A stretch of 9,053 nt of DNA from CAZCWX01 sp964502465 (GTDB taxonomy: Bacteria > Desulfobacterota > Binatia > Bin18), in contig CAZCWX010000530.1 of NCBI GenBank assembly GCA_964502465.1, positions 1 to 9,053 on the forward strand, written 5' to 3'. Made by a program: the position numbers and the translations under genes. Below, in pieces: positions 1 to 7,280 of this stretch (position 1 is its first letter; each line of letters starts with the position of its first letter). The notes below the pieces were generated by a model. The model searched no databases, was not told the origin of the DNA, and worked only from the letters and a program-made list of their open reading frames with translations.

Positions 1-1
1 G

Positions 2-319
2 CTGCAAGATCTGCAGACCCAACTGGCCGCTATCCGTGAGCACACCAAGATGATGGAGAGCATCACCGACGAGAAACAGTTGCTCACCGAAATGAAAAAA
101 CACCAGCAGATGACCGATGCCCTGCTCGGCACCATGGTCGAACAACGAGAAAAAATGTTTACTCGTATGAAAGAGCATCATAAACACATGCACAAGCGAA
201 TGGAGAGAAGACAGCAATCTGGAGAAAAAAAGTCAGATAGCGGCAGCGGCGAAGGTGCGGCGACACAAGCACCACAGCCTGGAGGTGGAGAGCCAGAGGG
301 ACATGAGGCCCATCATTAG
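2..319 (+). CDS. C-terminal part of a Met/His-rich coiled-coil protein (5' end outside the window)
   Basis: The reading frame is open from base 2 to the TAG at 317-319, so the true start lies upstream and about 105 residues are visible. I do not recognise the family. The first 70 or so residues are highly charged and mostly helix-forming, with regular Leu/Met spacing that suggests a coiled coil. A Met/His-rich stretch follows (MFTRMKEHHKHMHKRMERR), then a flexible Gly/Pro/Ser/Glu tail ending in His residues (EGHEAHH). Internal ATGs at 50 and 53 are possible starts, but the frame continues upstream with the same helical character, so I treat the gene as truncated by the window. His/Met clusters of this sort occur in small secreted proteins that bind copper or other metals, but metal binding here is an inference from composition. 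The gene is not obviously in an operon with the next one, because more than 350 bp separate them. Confidence 0.6.
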   Translation: MQDLQTQLAAIREHTKMMESITDEKQLLTEMKKHQQMTDALLGTMVEQREKMFTRMKEHHKHMHKRMERRQQSGEKKSDSGSGEGAATQAPQPGGGEPEGHEAHH

Positions 320-409
320 AAGAGCTAGAGATGGTAGAGGGGAGAGGGAAGAAAGGCCCCGGATGGATGGTTTAGGTTGTGACTGGGGGCAGTATCTCCT
401 CCCTACAAC

Positions 410-540
410 GGGCAATGCTGTTAAGTTAAGCCGCAGTGTCATTGCGAGCGCAGCGAAGCAATCTTTGTTTTTACAGGAGATTGCTTCGTCGCTAACGCTC
501 CTCGCAATGACAGCCATTCCTTAACTTCATGCCATTGCCC
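410..540. mobile_element. MITE-like 131-bp palindromic element with a flanking direct repeat
   Basis: The two halves form nested inverted repeats. The outer arms are GGGCAATG (410-417) and CATTGCCC (533-540). Inside them are AAGTTAAG (423-430) with CTTAACTT (520-527), TGTCATTGCGAG (437-448) with CTCGCAATGACA (501-512), and CGAAGCAATCT (454-464) with AGATTGCTTCG (478-488). The centre is a short T-rich loop. The 12-mer CCCTACAACGGG occurs at 401-412 and 538-549. Its core TACAAC lies immediately outside both inverted-repeat ends (404-409 and 541-546), as expected for a target-site duplication. The central 'cattgcgag ... gaagcaatct' palindrome is a dispersed non-coding repeat common in many bacterial genomes. 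No transposase is encoded, so any movement would need an enzyme supplied from elsewhere. Short frames through this element translate into meaningless repeat peptides and are not genes. Confidence 0.75.
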
Positions 541-599
541 TACAACGGGGACAGGTAACAGCGCGGCCCTCAGGGATGCACTCGTCCTCCTACCCCATG

Positions 600-629
600 T
601 TGACAGAAGAGACAGAAAACGGTCATAAG
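600..629 (+). promoter_or_regulatory. Candidate sigma70-type promoter for the ExeA-ankyrin gene
   Basis: A perfect -35 box TTGACA (600-605) is followed after 18 bp by CATAAG (624-629), which matches TATAAT at four of six positions. Transcription would start near 636, leaving a leader of about 40 nt before the ATG at 676. The promoter lies in the gap (320-675) between the first gene and the ATPase gene. Apart from the palindromic element at 410-540, I see nothing else in that gap. Confidence 0.45.
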
Positions 630-675
630 TAAAGCTTCCTACTCCCTCCTGAGCACTGAGTAGTGAGGTGCCTCT

Positions 676-3267
676 ATGTATACCAAATACCTCGGCTTAC
701 AGGGGAAACCCTTCCACGCCGCTTTGGGGTCACGCCTCCTTTATGCCAATGCTGCCTACCAGGAGGCGTATATCAAATTGTTAGACTGGGTCTATGAACG
801 CAAAGGCCTGGCGGTATTAAGCGGGGATGCAGGAACCGGCAAAACAACGCTCTTGCGTAACCTGCTGTCCGACTTCCAAGCCGAACCAACTGTTCGTTGT
901 CTCTTCTTCTCTTATACGGGGCTCACTTTTGCCGCACTGCTCAATTTTGTCTGCGAAGACCTGGAACTAGAAGTGAAAAAAGAGGGGACCGGGCTCAGGC
1001 TTCAGGCACTCACGGACTTCCTTCAGGCACGGTCCCACCAGGGAGAAACCATAGCGCTTTTGCTTGATGAGGCACACAGCCTGTCAGTGGAGGTGCTGAA
1101 GCAGATCCCCCTGCTTGTGAGTTCTCACCCTGCTGATCCGCCACTGCTCCAAATTATTCTCAGTGGGCGACACCCTGAGTTCCGGGACAAGCTCCAACAC
1201 CCCGACCTCGCGCAACTGCGGCAGCGTATTGGCCTCCACTATCAACTTGGTCGGCTGACCAATGAAGAAGTTCCCGCGTTTATTCACCACCGCCTCCGTG
1301 CCGGGGGCTCTGAAAAACGCCACCCTTTTAGCCCAGAAGCCCTGCGACTGATTACGTCGTATACAAAAGGGGTCCCCCGTACAATCAACGCGATCTGCGA
1401 CAGTGCCCTGCAGGTTGCTGATGCCTCAGCCCAGAAGCGTATCTCTGCCAAGATCGTGCTGGAGGCTGCCCGTACCCTCCAGTTTCAGGAAGAGACGGGA
1501 GCGGCCCGTCCGGAGCCCGAAACAATTGAGAGTGAGCCAGAAGGCTGGAAAAAGGCGATGCTTCCCGGGATTGTCTTGGAGCCTGCGCAACCCCGCTCCT
1601 GGTCGCTTGTTTGGATATGGGAGAAAATCACGGGGAAAGTGTCCCAGGGAAGGGGAATGCCCCTCTTGCACTTCTTTGTCCTCCAGAAAATGTGGGTGCG
1701 AGGAACGGCCAGTGTTCTGGTCTTGCTGTGCCTGGCTGCCCTGACTTTCCATATTATTGGACAGGGAGCACCGCAGATCCAAGAGCGGGCTGAATCCCTC
1801 GTGACCTTCAGCCCGCAACCGCACGAACAAAGTCTTGATTCTCCAGAGAAACCCTCGCTCATGCGAGCCACACACGCTGTCCCAGAGTTGGCCTCTTCCG
1901 CTCATGCCGTTACCTCTCCGCAGACTGCCAAGCGAGGACAAGTGCTTTTTGACATGTTGGTGCGCAAATACCCCAAAATCCAGCCCTTTGTATGGGGCCT
2001 CATGACACCCTACCCCGCGGTGGCACTCTTCCTTCCAGAGGCTGAGTGGGCGGCGCTTTCCAAAGAAGACCAGGTGAGTCTGACCTTGTATGTGAAGGAA
2101 TGGATCCCGAAAGTGAAGGCTCACCCTGCCAGGCACCTTGCAGCTTTCCGCACTGAGCCTGGCTATGCAAGTCTTCGTACGAAAGTAGCCAATCTCTGCA
2201 CCGATTGTTGGGTCATTGGCGCAGGCCGTCTTACTCTTGACCAACAAGGGGTCCTCCTCGACCGAGTAGTCGTGCAGGGAGATACCCTATGGGAGAAGAG
2301 TGAGTCGCATGATCGCGGGATGAAAGCGTCGGAATTTCAGCCAGGATATGCAGTTGTTGCCTCAGGCATCCCAGAAGGCCCTGCCAACGCGATTCGCTGG
2401 CGCACTGCCGGGCAGCAGTTCGCATACGTCCCGTACAGCACTGAATCGCTTGCCCGTGCAGAGGGACCTGCTCGCACAAGGCATGCGAAAACCGCGGTAG
2501 ACAACGGTCCACAAAGGGCTTCTCTCAATGAACCGGAGAGCATGACGACGCCGGCCAAAACCGACGCGCTGTCAGCACGACACACGACTGAAGAGCAATC
2601 TCAGCACCGGGCTGCGCCAGTCCATCGAGGAGGAAAGGAAGAAAAAACGCAGGCAGAGGTGAAGAAGGGGAGAACTCGCAGCGTGCAGACTGTAACTCTG
2701 AACTCGGTGCCACGTCGCGTACCAACACAGAGACCGCGAAAAGAGAACCATACCCAGTTAGGGCAGAGAGATGTCTCTCATGGTGGCAAGGCACTGTTAG
2801 AAAATGCGGAAAAGGGGAACCTCAGTACGGTCAAACTGCTGTTAGAGACAGGAGTGTCTCCAAATGAAAGACTCTCTGGGGGATGGACTGCTTTAATGAT
2901 GGCAACCATTCATGGACACATTGCCATTGTCAAGATGTTACTGGATCATGGTGCAGACGTTCACGCCCAAAACAACCGGGGCATGACTGCCTTGATGTAT
3001 GCAGCCTGGAATAAACATGCTGCGATTGTCCAAACCCTGCTCGCACACGGTGCACGTCTGGACACGAAGGATCAGGATGGGTGGACAGCTTTGCAATACG
3101 CGAAAGACACTCGACTACAATCAAGTACCCAAACAGGCTCTGCGGCAATTGTGGCGTTGCTGCAAAAGGCCAAAGTCAGAAGACAACTGCTGCACCTGGC
3201 CCCCCCTGAAAGCCAACAAATTGGGTCAATAGACCTCAGGGACCGCCACTCAGGCAGAATCTATTAG
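676..3267 (+). CDS. ExeA/GspA-like AAA+ ATPase fused to a transmembrane helix, an unnamed domain and ankyrin repeats
   Basis: This 863-residue protein begins with an ExeA/GspA-type AAA+ ATPase (about 1-270). Visible are the typical start (MYTKYLGLQGKPF), Walker A GDAGTGKTT (50-58), Walker B LLLDEAH (128-134), a sensor-like ILSGRHPEF (161-169) and the LAQLRQRI segment (178-185). In the type II secretion family such ATPases help assemble the secretin through peptidoglycan. One hydrophobic helix (about 343-363) should anchor the ATPase in the inner membrane, with the remainder periplasmic. Residues about 420-545 form a compact unnamed domain containing NLCTDCWVIGAGRL. A basic, low-complexity linker follows (590-700), then four ankyrin repeats (about 703-833), the last with an insertion. 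ExeA proteins usually carry a peptidoglycan-binding C-terminus, and I see none here. GAGGTG at 665-670, 5 nt before the ATG, supports the start. No gsp genes are adjacent. The ATPase call is secure; the process it serves is not known. Confidence 0.85.
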   Translation: MYTKYLGLQGKPFHAALGSRLLYANAAYQEAYIKLLDWVYERKGLAVLSGDAGTGKTTLLRNLLSDFQAEPTVRCLFFSYTGLTFAALLNFVCEDLELEVKKEGTGLRLQALTDFLQARSHQGETIALLLDEAHSLSVEVLKQIPLLVSSHPADPPLLQIILSGRHPEFRDKLQHPDLAQLRQRIGLHYQLGRLTNEEVPAFIHHRLRAGGSEKRHPFSPEALRLITSYTKGVPRTINAICDSALQVADASAQKRISAKIVLEAARTLQFQEETGAARPEPETIESEPEGWKKAMLPGIVLEPAQPRSWSLVWIWEKITGKVSQGRGMPLLHFFVLQKMWVRGTASVLVLLCLAALTFHIIGQGAPQIQERAESLVTFSPQPHEQSLDSPEKPSLMRATHAVPELASSAHAVTSPQTAKRGQVLFDMLVRKYPKIQPFVWGLMTPYPAVALFLPEAEWAALSKEDQVSLTLYVKEWIPKVKAHPARHLAAFRTEPGYASLRTKVANLCTDCWVIGAGRLTLDQQGVLLDRVVVQGDTLWEKSESHDRGMKASEFQPGYAVVASGIPEGPANAIRWRTAGQQFAYVPYSTESLARAEGPARTRHAKTAVDNGPQRASLNEPESMTTPAKTDALSARHTTEEQSQHRAAPVHRGGKEEKTQAEVKKGRTRSVQTVTLNSVPRRVPTQRPRKENHTQLGQRDVSHGGKALLENAEKGNLSTVKLLLETGVSPNERLSGGWTALMMATIHGHIAIVKMLLDHGADVHAQNNRGMTALMYAAWNKHAAIVQTLLAHGARLDTKDQDGWTALQYAKDTRLQSSTQTGSAAIVALLQKAKVRRQLLHLAPPESQQIGSIDLRDRHSGRIY

Positions 3268-3319
3268 CAACGGAGATCCTCGGTAGACTTCAGCACGCTC
3301 CTATTGTTCGCAGCGGAGA

Positions 3320-3338
3320 GGCGACCCGCCGAGTCGCC
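3320..3338. other. Hairpin between convergent genes, possible weak terminator
   Basis: GGCGAC (3320-3325) and GTCGCC (3333-3338) are perfect complements around a 7-nt loop. The hairpin sits in the 99-bp gap between the convergent ends of the ATPase gene (3267) and the stress-protein gene (3367), where a shared terminator would be expected. No T-run follows on either strand, so a canonical intrinsic terminator cannot be claimed. Confidence 0.3.
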
Positions 3339-3366
3339 CTGAACGGAACGAAGTAGGCCCTGGCCC

Positions 3367-3825
3367 TTATTTCTTTGTTGCCTGTGGAAGTCGTGCAACC
3401 AGGACAGGGCAAGGAGCATGACGAACCACACGCTCGGCCACACTCCCGAGGAGGACATGGGCTAATCCAGTGCGGCCATGAGACCCCATCACGATCAAGT
3501 CAGCCTGCTCCTGCTCAGCTATCTGGCAAATCTCCCAAACTGGATCTCCAACGACGGCGCGGGTCTCGGTCGTCACTGCCGATGTCCCTGTGGCCGCAGC
3601 GAATTCTTGCAAGCGCTTCTCCGCATCCGCAATGAGTTCAGCCTCCATTTTGGGAAGGTCAATTAATGCCAGAGCGTCCGGAAAAGCGACGCGCGACAAC
3701 ACCGGTACCACGTGCAGGAGCACAATCTTCGCTCCCTGCTTCTCAGCTAACCCGGATGCCCAGGTAAACGCGTATTCTGCGTGCTCAGAAAAATCACACG
3801 GGACAAGAAGAGTTTTGATTTGCAT
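3367..3825 (-). CDS. UspA-family universal stress protein
   Basis: This 152-residue, single-domain cytoplasmic protein has the usual UspA length. The N-terminus MQIKTLLVPCDFSEHAEYA matches the first strand and ATP-contacting Asp (D11) of the family. The nucleotide-binding signature G-x2-G-x9-G-S is complete (G114, G117, G127, S128 within GSHGRTGLAHVLLGS), which predicts an ATP-binding member. It ends with the typical HAPCPVLVAR strand. Such proteins help cells survive starvation, oxidative stress and energy stress, often through partner proteins. A strong AGGAGG site (complement of 3834-3839), 8 nt before the ATG, fixes the start. The gene is divergent from the potassium uptake operon across a 314-bp gap and convergent with the ATPase gene. 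USP domains are known to partner with some transporters, so a regulatory link to the Ktr system is possible but unproven. Confidence 0.93.
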   Translation of the reverse strand: MQIKTLLVPCDFSEHAEYAFTWASGLAEKQGAKIVLLHVVPVLSRVAFPDALALIDLPKMEAELIADAEKRLQEFAAATGTSAVTTETRAVVGDPVWEICQIAEQEQADLIVMGSHGRTGLAHVLLGSVAERVVRHAPCPVLVARLPQATKK

Positions 3826-3957
3826 ACGTCAGCCCTCCTGCTTCAATACTCTCTTTTATTTTAACAAAGACAATACCGCAAGATTTCCACTCTCTTTCCT
3901 GATGTCATTCCTGTTTTTGCGAATTCCCTTTGGTTCAGGGCGGAAGACCAGGTTTCA

Positions 3958-3980
3958 GGCAACCATGAATGACGGTTGCC
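3958..3980. repeat. Hairpin in the usp-ktrB gap
   Basis: GGCAACC (3958-3964) and GGTTGCC (3974-3980) are exact complements around a 9-nt loop. No T-run follows, so it does not look like a terminator. It may be an RNA leader structure, a protein-binding site or chance. Confidence 0.4.
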
Positions 3981-4022
3981 GTAGGCTTCGACACATCTGA
4001 GGATGCAACGGGAAAGCACTCG

Positions 4023-4039
4023 AAAAAGAGACTCTTTTT
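4023..4039. promoter_or_regulatory. 17-bp A/T-flanked palindrome upstream of ktrB
   Basis: AAAAAGAG (4023-4030), a central A (4031) and CTCTTTTT (4032-4039) form a perfect dyad about 100 bp before the ktrB start. Immediately downstream is the TATAAA-like hexamer (4043-4048). The symmetry and position fit an operator or a curved-DNA element. Alternatively, as RNA it could form a weak stem ending in U residues. Its function is inferred from position only. Confidence 0.35.
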
Positions 4040-4139
4040 GTTTATAAAAGGAATCGCTGGAACTCTGAGAGTGAACCTGACCGCGATGCGCATTGCAACG
4101 AAGAAGACAGTGAACAGATTTTCTTAGCATATAGCCTTT

Positions 4140-5516
4140 GTGACTACAAAAACTCGTCGCCACATTCTGCCACCACCGGCTCTCTTAGCTATCGCTTTAC
4201 TGGTCACCATCTTGCTGGGAACCATCCTCCTCCGGCTCCCCTTCGCGCAAACGGGTCCCACGCTGAGTTGGCTCGACGCGCTCTTTACTGCTACCTCTGC
4301 TACCTGTGTGACTGGCTTGGTCGTCGTTGACACCGGTACGCATTTCACCTTTCCTGGCCAGGTCATCATCTTGGTCCTCATCCAAATCGGTGGACTGGGG
4401 GTCATGACTATCGGGACGGTTGTGCTCCTCGCCCTTGGGCAACGGCCTACCGCAGCTGTGCGTCAGCTACTCACCGGCTTCGCACGTCATCGGCCTACGA
4501 TTCGTATTCGCGATATCCTTGGCACCGTTTTCCTCACAACGATAGTCGTTGAATGTATAGGGGCTGGCTTATTATTTCTGGCCTTCGCCCGCACGTACCC
4601 GGCACCCGACGCCGCCTGGCTTGCGGTATTCCACAGTGTCTCTGCCTTCTGCAATGCGGGGTTTGCCCTGTGGTCGGACTCGCTTATACGTTATGTTGAT
4701 GACCCCTTGATCAATCTGACTGTTATGACACTCATTATTGTTGGGGGGCTGGGTTTCGTCGTTGTGGTCGAGCTGCGGCTATGGATTGTTTCACGGCTGC
4801 GCCGCACGGGCGCTTATGAGCATCTTTCTTTGCACTCTCGTATCATTCTTACGGCAACGGCAGTTGCCCTTGTGGGCGGTGTCGTCCTCATCCTCGGACT
4901 GGAAATGGACAACGTCCTCGCTGGTCGGCCCTGGCTCGAACGGATCTTTATTGCCAGCTTTCAGTCTGTTACTGCTCGGACGGCAGGCTTTAATACCGTT
5001 GACATTGCCGCCCTCTCAAATCCAACCCTGCTCGTGCTCCTCACTCTGATGTTTATTGGCGCAGGGCCAGGATCAATGGCGGGAGGAATCAAACTCACAA
5101 GCGCCACTGTCGTGTTAGCGTTAGTCGGGCATCGTATGCGCGGCAACCGTGACATCCGTCTTTTCGGTCGTGCTATTGGCGAGGCGACATTGCAGCGCGC
5201 AGTGGTCCTGTCATTTTTGGCTATGCTGCTGATCGGGATTACCGTCGGTATCATTGAAACCATACGAGCGAATGCTTTTCCTCACCTTGCCGAGCGTGGC
5301 GCATTGCTTGAGGTGGTTTTCGAGACCATATCAGCTTTTGGCACAGTTGGGCTGTCGATGGGGATTACTGCCAAACTCGGAGGAGTGGCAAAAATTTTGA
5401 TCATCGGCCTCATGTTTATCGGCCGACTCGGTCCGCTCGCCCTGATGGATTTCTTTGAACACCTGCCCCCAGCACCCCCGGTGCGATATGCCAAAGAAGA
5501 CCTGATGGTCGGCTGA
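4140..5516 (+). CDS. ktrB: Potassium uptake protein, KtrB/TrkH family channel subunit
   Basis: This 458-residue inner-membrane protein is full length for KtrB-type cation channels and has the four-fold membrane-pore-membrane pattern. The pore loops carry the filter glycines: SATCVTG (53-59), SVSAFCNAGF (166-175), SVTARTAGF (276-284) and SAFGTVGL (398-405). The conserved FIGAGPGSMAGGIK (305-318), corresponding to the gating-loop region, and the late GRLGPLAL (428-435) are also present. The protein forms the K+ pathway (Na+-dependent in many Ktr systems) and needs the RCK regulator encoded 16 bp downstream. The start is GTG: an in-frame TAG lies at 4125-4127, and no other usual start codon precedes position 4140. 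No clear Shine-Dalgarno sequence is visible, so initiation may be weak or leader-dependent. Confidence 0.95.
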   Translation: MTTKTRRHILPPPALLAIALLVTILLGTILLRLPFAQTGPTLSWLDALFTATSATCVTGLVVVDTGTHFTFPGQVIILVLIQIGGLGVMTIGTVVLLALGQRPTAAVRQLLTGFARHRPTIRIRDILGTVFLTTIVVECIGAGLLFLAFARTYPAPDAAWLAVFHSVSAFCNAGFALWSDSLIRYVDDPLINLTVMTLIIVGGLGFVVVVELRLWIVSRLRRTGAYEHLSLHSRIILTATAVALVGGVVLILGLEMDNVLAGRPWLERIFIASFQSVTARTAGFNTVDIAALSNPTLLVLLTLMFIGAGPGSMAGGIKLTSATVVLALVGHRMRGNRDIRLFGRAIGEATLQRAVVLSFLAMLLIGITVGIIETIRANAFPHLAERGALLEVVFETISAFGTVGLSMGITAKLGGVAKILIIGLMFIGRLGPLALMDFFEHLPPAPPVRYAKEDLMVG

Positions 5517-5532
5517 TGAAAGGATAGGAAAA

Positions 5533-6189
5533 ATGCGACAGATTGCCGTGATCGGACTGTCGACCTTTGGGACAGGGTTGGTGCGTGCGCTCAGTCAGGA
5601 GCGTTGTCGAGTGCTCGCGGCCGACCTCGACGAAAATAAGGTCAATGCGGTGCGTGAATACGTCGACGCGGCAGTCATTGCCGATGCGCGTGATCCGCGT
5701 GCCTTAGAGGCGCTCCAATTGCAAGATTATGACGCAGTGGTCCTCTCCCTGGGAGAACCACTCGATACCAGCTTACTGGCGGTCTTGCATTTGCGTGATC
5801 TCAAGGTCCGTCAGATCGTGGCGCGGGCGGTCAGCGAAGACCATCGTCGCCTATTACAGCTCCTCGGAGTCGAGGAGGTGGTTTTTCCTGAGGCGGACAT
5901 GGCGCAACGGACAGCTCACACCTTAGCAAACCCTAATTTGCTTGATACGCTCCAATTGGGAGAGACGGTGTCGTTAATAGAGGTTGCTCCCTCTAGAGAA
6001 ATTGTTGGGCACACGTTGGCAGAACTGAACCTCCGACAACGCTACCATGTCACGGTCGTCGCTATACGCGATACGTTGCGTGACGAGGTCCTCGTGAATC
6101 CTGATCCGAACGTGCCGATCACGAATTCCGACGCGCTGATCGTGCTCGGCAAACATGAAGAAGTGAACCGATTTGTTCGCAGAAAATGA
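5533..6189 (+). CDS. ktrA: Ktr/Trk potassium uptake regulatory subunit (TrkA-N plus TrkA-C)
   Basis: At 218 residues this is the single-unit KtrA/KtrC form, half the length of the double-unit TrkA of E. coli. Residues 1-125 form an RCK Rossmann domain: IAVIGLSTFGTGL at the first strand and nucleotide loop, an acidic D31 at the end of the second strand, and IVARAVSEDHRRLL after the fourth. Residues about 135-218 form the TrkA-C ligand domain (LGETVSLIEV to NSDALIVLGK). Such proteins form cytoplasmic octameric rings that bind ATP/ADP or NAD(H), and often cyclic-di-AMP, and gate the KtrB dimer. The usual GxGxxG loop reads GLSTFG, with Ser10 in place of the middle glycine. A purine-rich AGGATAGGAA sits just before the ATG, and the gene follows ktrB after 16 bp, so the two are surely cotranscribed. 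Its stop lies 1 bp from the stop of the convergent transporter gene. Confidence 0.94.
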   Translation: MRQIAVIGLSTFGTGLVRALSQERCRVLAADLDENKVNAVREYVDAAVIADARDPRALEALQLQDYDAVVLSLGEPLDTSLLAVLHLRDLKVRQIVARAVSEDHRRLLQLLGVEEVVFPEADMAQRTAHTLANPNLLDTLQLGETVSLIEVAPSREIVGHTLAELNLRQRYHVTVVAIRDTLRDEVLVNPDPNVPITNSDALIVLGKHEEVNRFVRRK

Positions 6190-6190
6190 T

Positions 6191-7174
6191 TCAGTGCGCA
6201 CGTCGGCCGACCTGCCACCCTTTCCCTTCTGGCACTCGTGCGTGGAGCCCTTCCACAGGAGGGCGGAACCGCCAAAAGATGGCAAGAATACTGCCAATAA
6301 TTGAGTGCATCACCCCGGAAATGGCGCAGGGAACCGCGCTCAACTGGTGAAAATGTTGTTTGGCCAGAACAACCCCCAGCCCAGAATTTTGCATCCCCAC
6401 CTCGATTGAGACGGTGCGGCAGGTGATTACCTCATAGCGAAAAACCCAGGCACTGAGATAACCCAATACAAACCCGAAGACATGCAGCAAAGCCACGGCT
6501 AAAAACAACTTCCCCCCACTGGTGCGGATCAGGTCTGCATGCTGGCCGATGATGCTCGCGCAAATCAACGCAATCGTGATCACTGCGATCAAGGGGGAGA
6601 CCGGAAGAACAACTTGGACCAGCCGGGGGGTATAGCGGTTGAATGCCATTCCCACCAGCAAGGGCAGGAACACCACCTGGACCGTACTGAAGAAAAGTCC
6701 CCAGGCGTCCACAGGCACCAAGGTGCCAGCCAACCATCGTGTCAGAACCGGCGTCATGAAAATCGCACCGAAAGTCGAGCACATGGTCATCAGAACAGAA
6801 AGCGCCAGGTTGGCCCGAGCCATATAGGTCACCACATTCGAGGCTGTCCCTCCCGGGCAACATGACACTAAAATGAGCCCTACGGCCAACGCCGTTTCCA
6901 ACTGCAGTAAATGAGCGATAGACCAACCCAAAAACGGCATGAGCAAATATTGGGCGGCGAAACCGAGGATGATTGGACGGGGCACTTGGAGCACCTGTGT
7001 GAATTCCTCCGCCCGCAAGGTCAAACCCATCCCCAACATGATGACCGCCAGCCCCAGAACGATCATTTGCCCGTGAAACCAGAGGAACCATTCCGGGTGA
7101 ACCAACGCCAACGCACTACATATCAGCACCCAAACCGGGAAAAGATGGGCCAGCAGGTTGAAGACTCGAGCCAT
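6191..7174 (-). CDS. Bile acid:sodium symporter (BASS) family transporter
   Basis: This 327-residue inner-membrane protein has about nine or ten hydrophobic segments, the usual size for bacterial BASS proteins. The family signatures are clear: MLGMGLTL (46-53), the crossing-helix sequence CCPGGTASNVVTYMA (105-119), SIEVGMQNSGLG (256-267) and a late SGVMHSIIGSILA (286-298). In structures of the family the CCPGGTASN and EVGMQNSGL segments line the Na+ and substrate sites. Bacterial members carry small organic anions such as pantoate or other acids with Na+; the substrate cannot be told from sequence. ATG at 7174 is the first available start after an in-frame TAA eight codons upstream, but no good ribosome-binding site is seen. 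The C-terminal 25 residues are a polar tail without family features. The gene converges on ktrA with a 1-bp gap. Confidence 0.9.
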   Translation of the reverse strand: MARVFNLLAHLFPVWVLICSALALVHPEWFLWFHGQMIVLGLAVIMLGMGLTLRAEEFTQVLQVPRPIILGFAAQYLLMPFLGWSIAHLLQLETALAVGLILVSCCPGGTASNVVTYMARANLALSVLMTMCSTFGAIFMTPVLTRWLAGTLVPVDAWGLFFSTVQVVFLPLLVGMAFNRYTPRLVQVVLPVSPLIAVITIALICASIIGQHADLIRTSGGKLFLAVALLHVFGFVLGYLSAWVFRYEVITCRTVSIEVGMQNSGLGVVLAKQHFHQLSAVPCAISGVMHSIIGSILAIFWRFRPPVEGLHARVPEGKGWQVGRRAH

Positions 7175-7280
7175 GTTGCGAAAACCCCGGCTCTTTTATC
7201 CCACGGGCACGGCTTTGGCAAATCCCGCTTGCGGCTGCTTGCGCGGTGATCTCAATAAATAATCCAGGCAATTCAGAAGC

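Larger units (their letters stand above)
3826..4139. promoter_or_regulatory. Divergent intergenic region between the usp and ktr genes
   Basis: These 314 bp hold no credible gene and must contain the promoters of both divergent units. The part next to the stress-protein gene (about 3850-3880) is AT-rich. I could not pick a confident -35/-10 pair on either strand. A TATAAA-like hexamer at 4043-4048 could serve the potassium operon, but no good -35 box is suitably spaced. Two inverted repeats in the region are listed separately. Confidence 0.5.

Noticed and set aside
233..524. Overlapping short frames on both strands with peptides such as VIASAAKQSLF
   Set aside because: They are translations of the palindromic repeat at 410-540 plus flanking non-coding DNA; such peptides arise wherever this repeat occurs and have no ribosome site or family.
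1426..2247. Long antisense frame (273 codons) within the ATPase-ankyrin gene
   Set aside because: It lies wholly inside a gene with clear domains on the other strand, shows no recognisable motif and has low-complexity composition typical of a shadow frame.
3840..3847. GCTTCAAT resembling the start of the CRISPR-like repeat
   Set aside because: Only 8 nt match and the hairpin part is absent, so this is probably chance.
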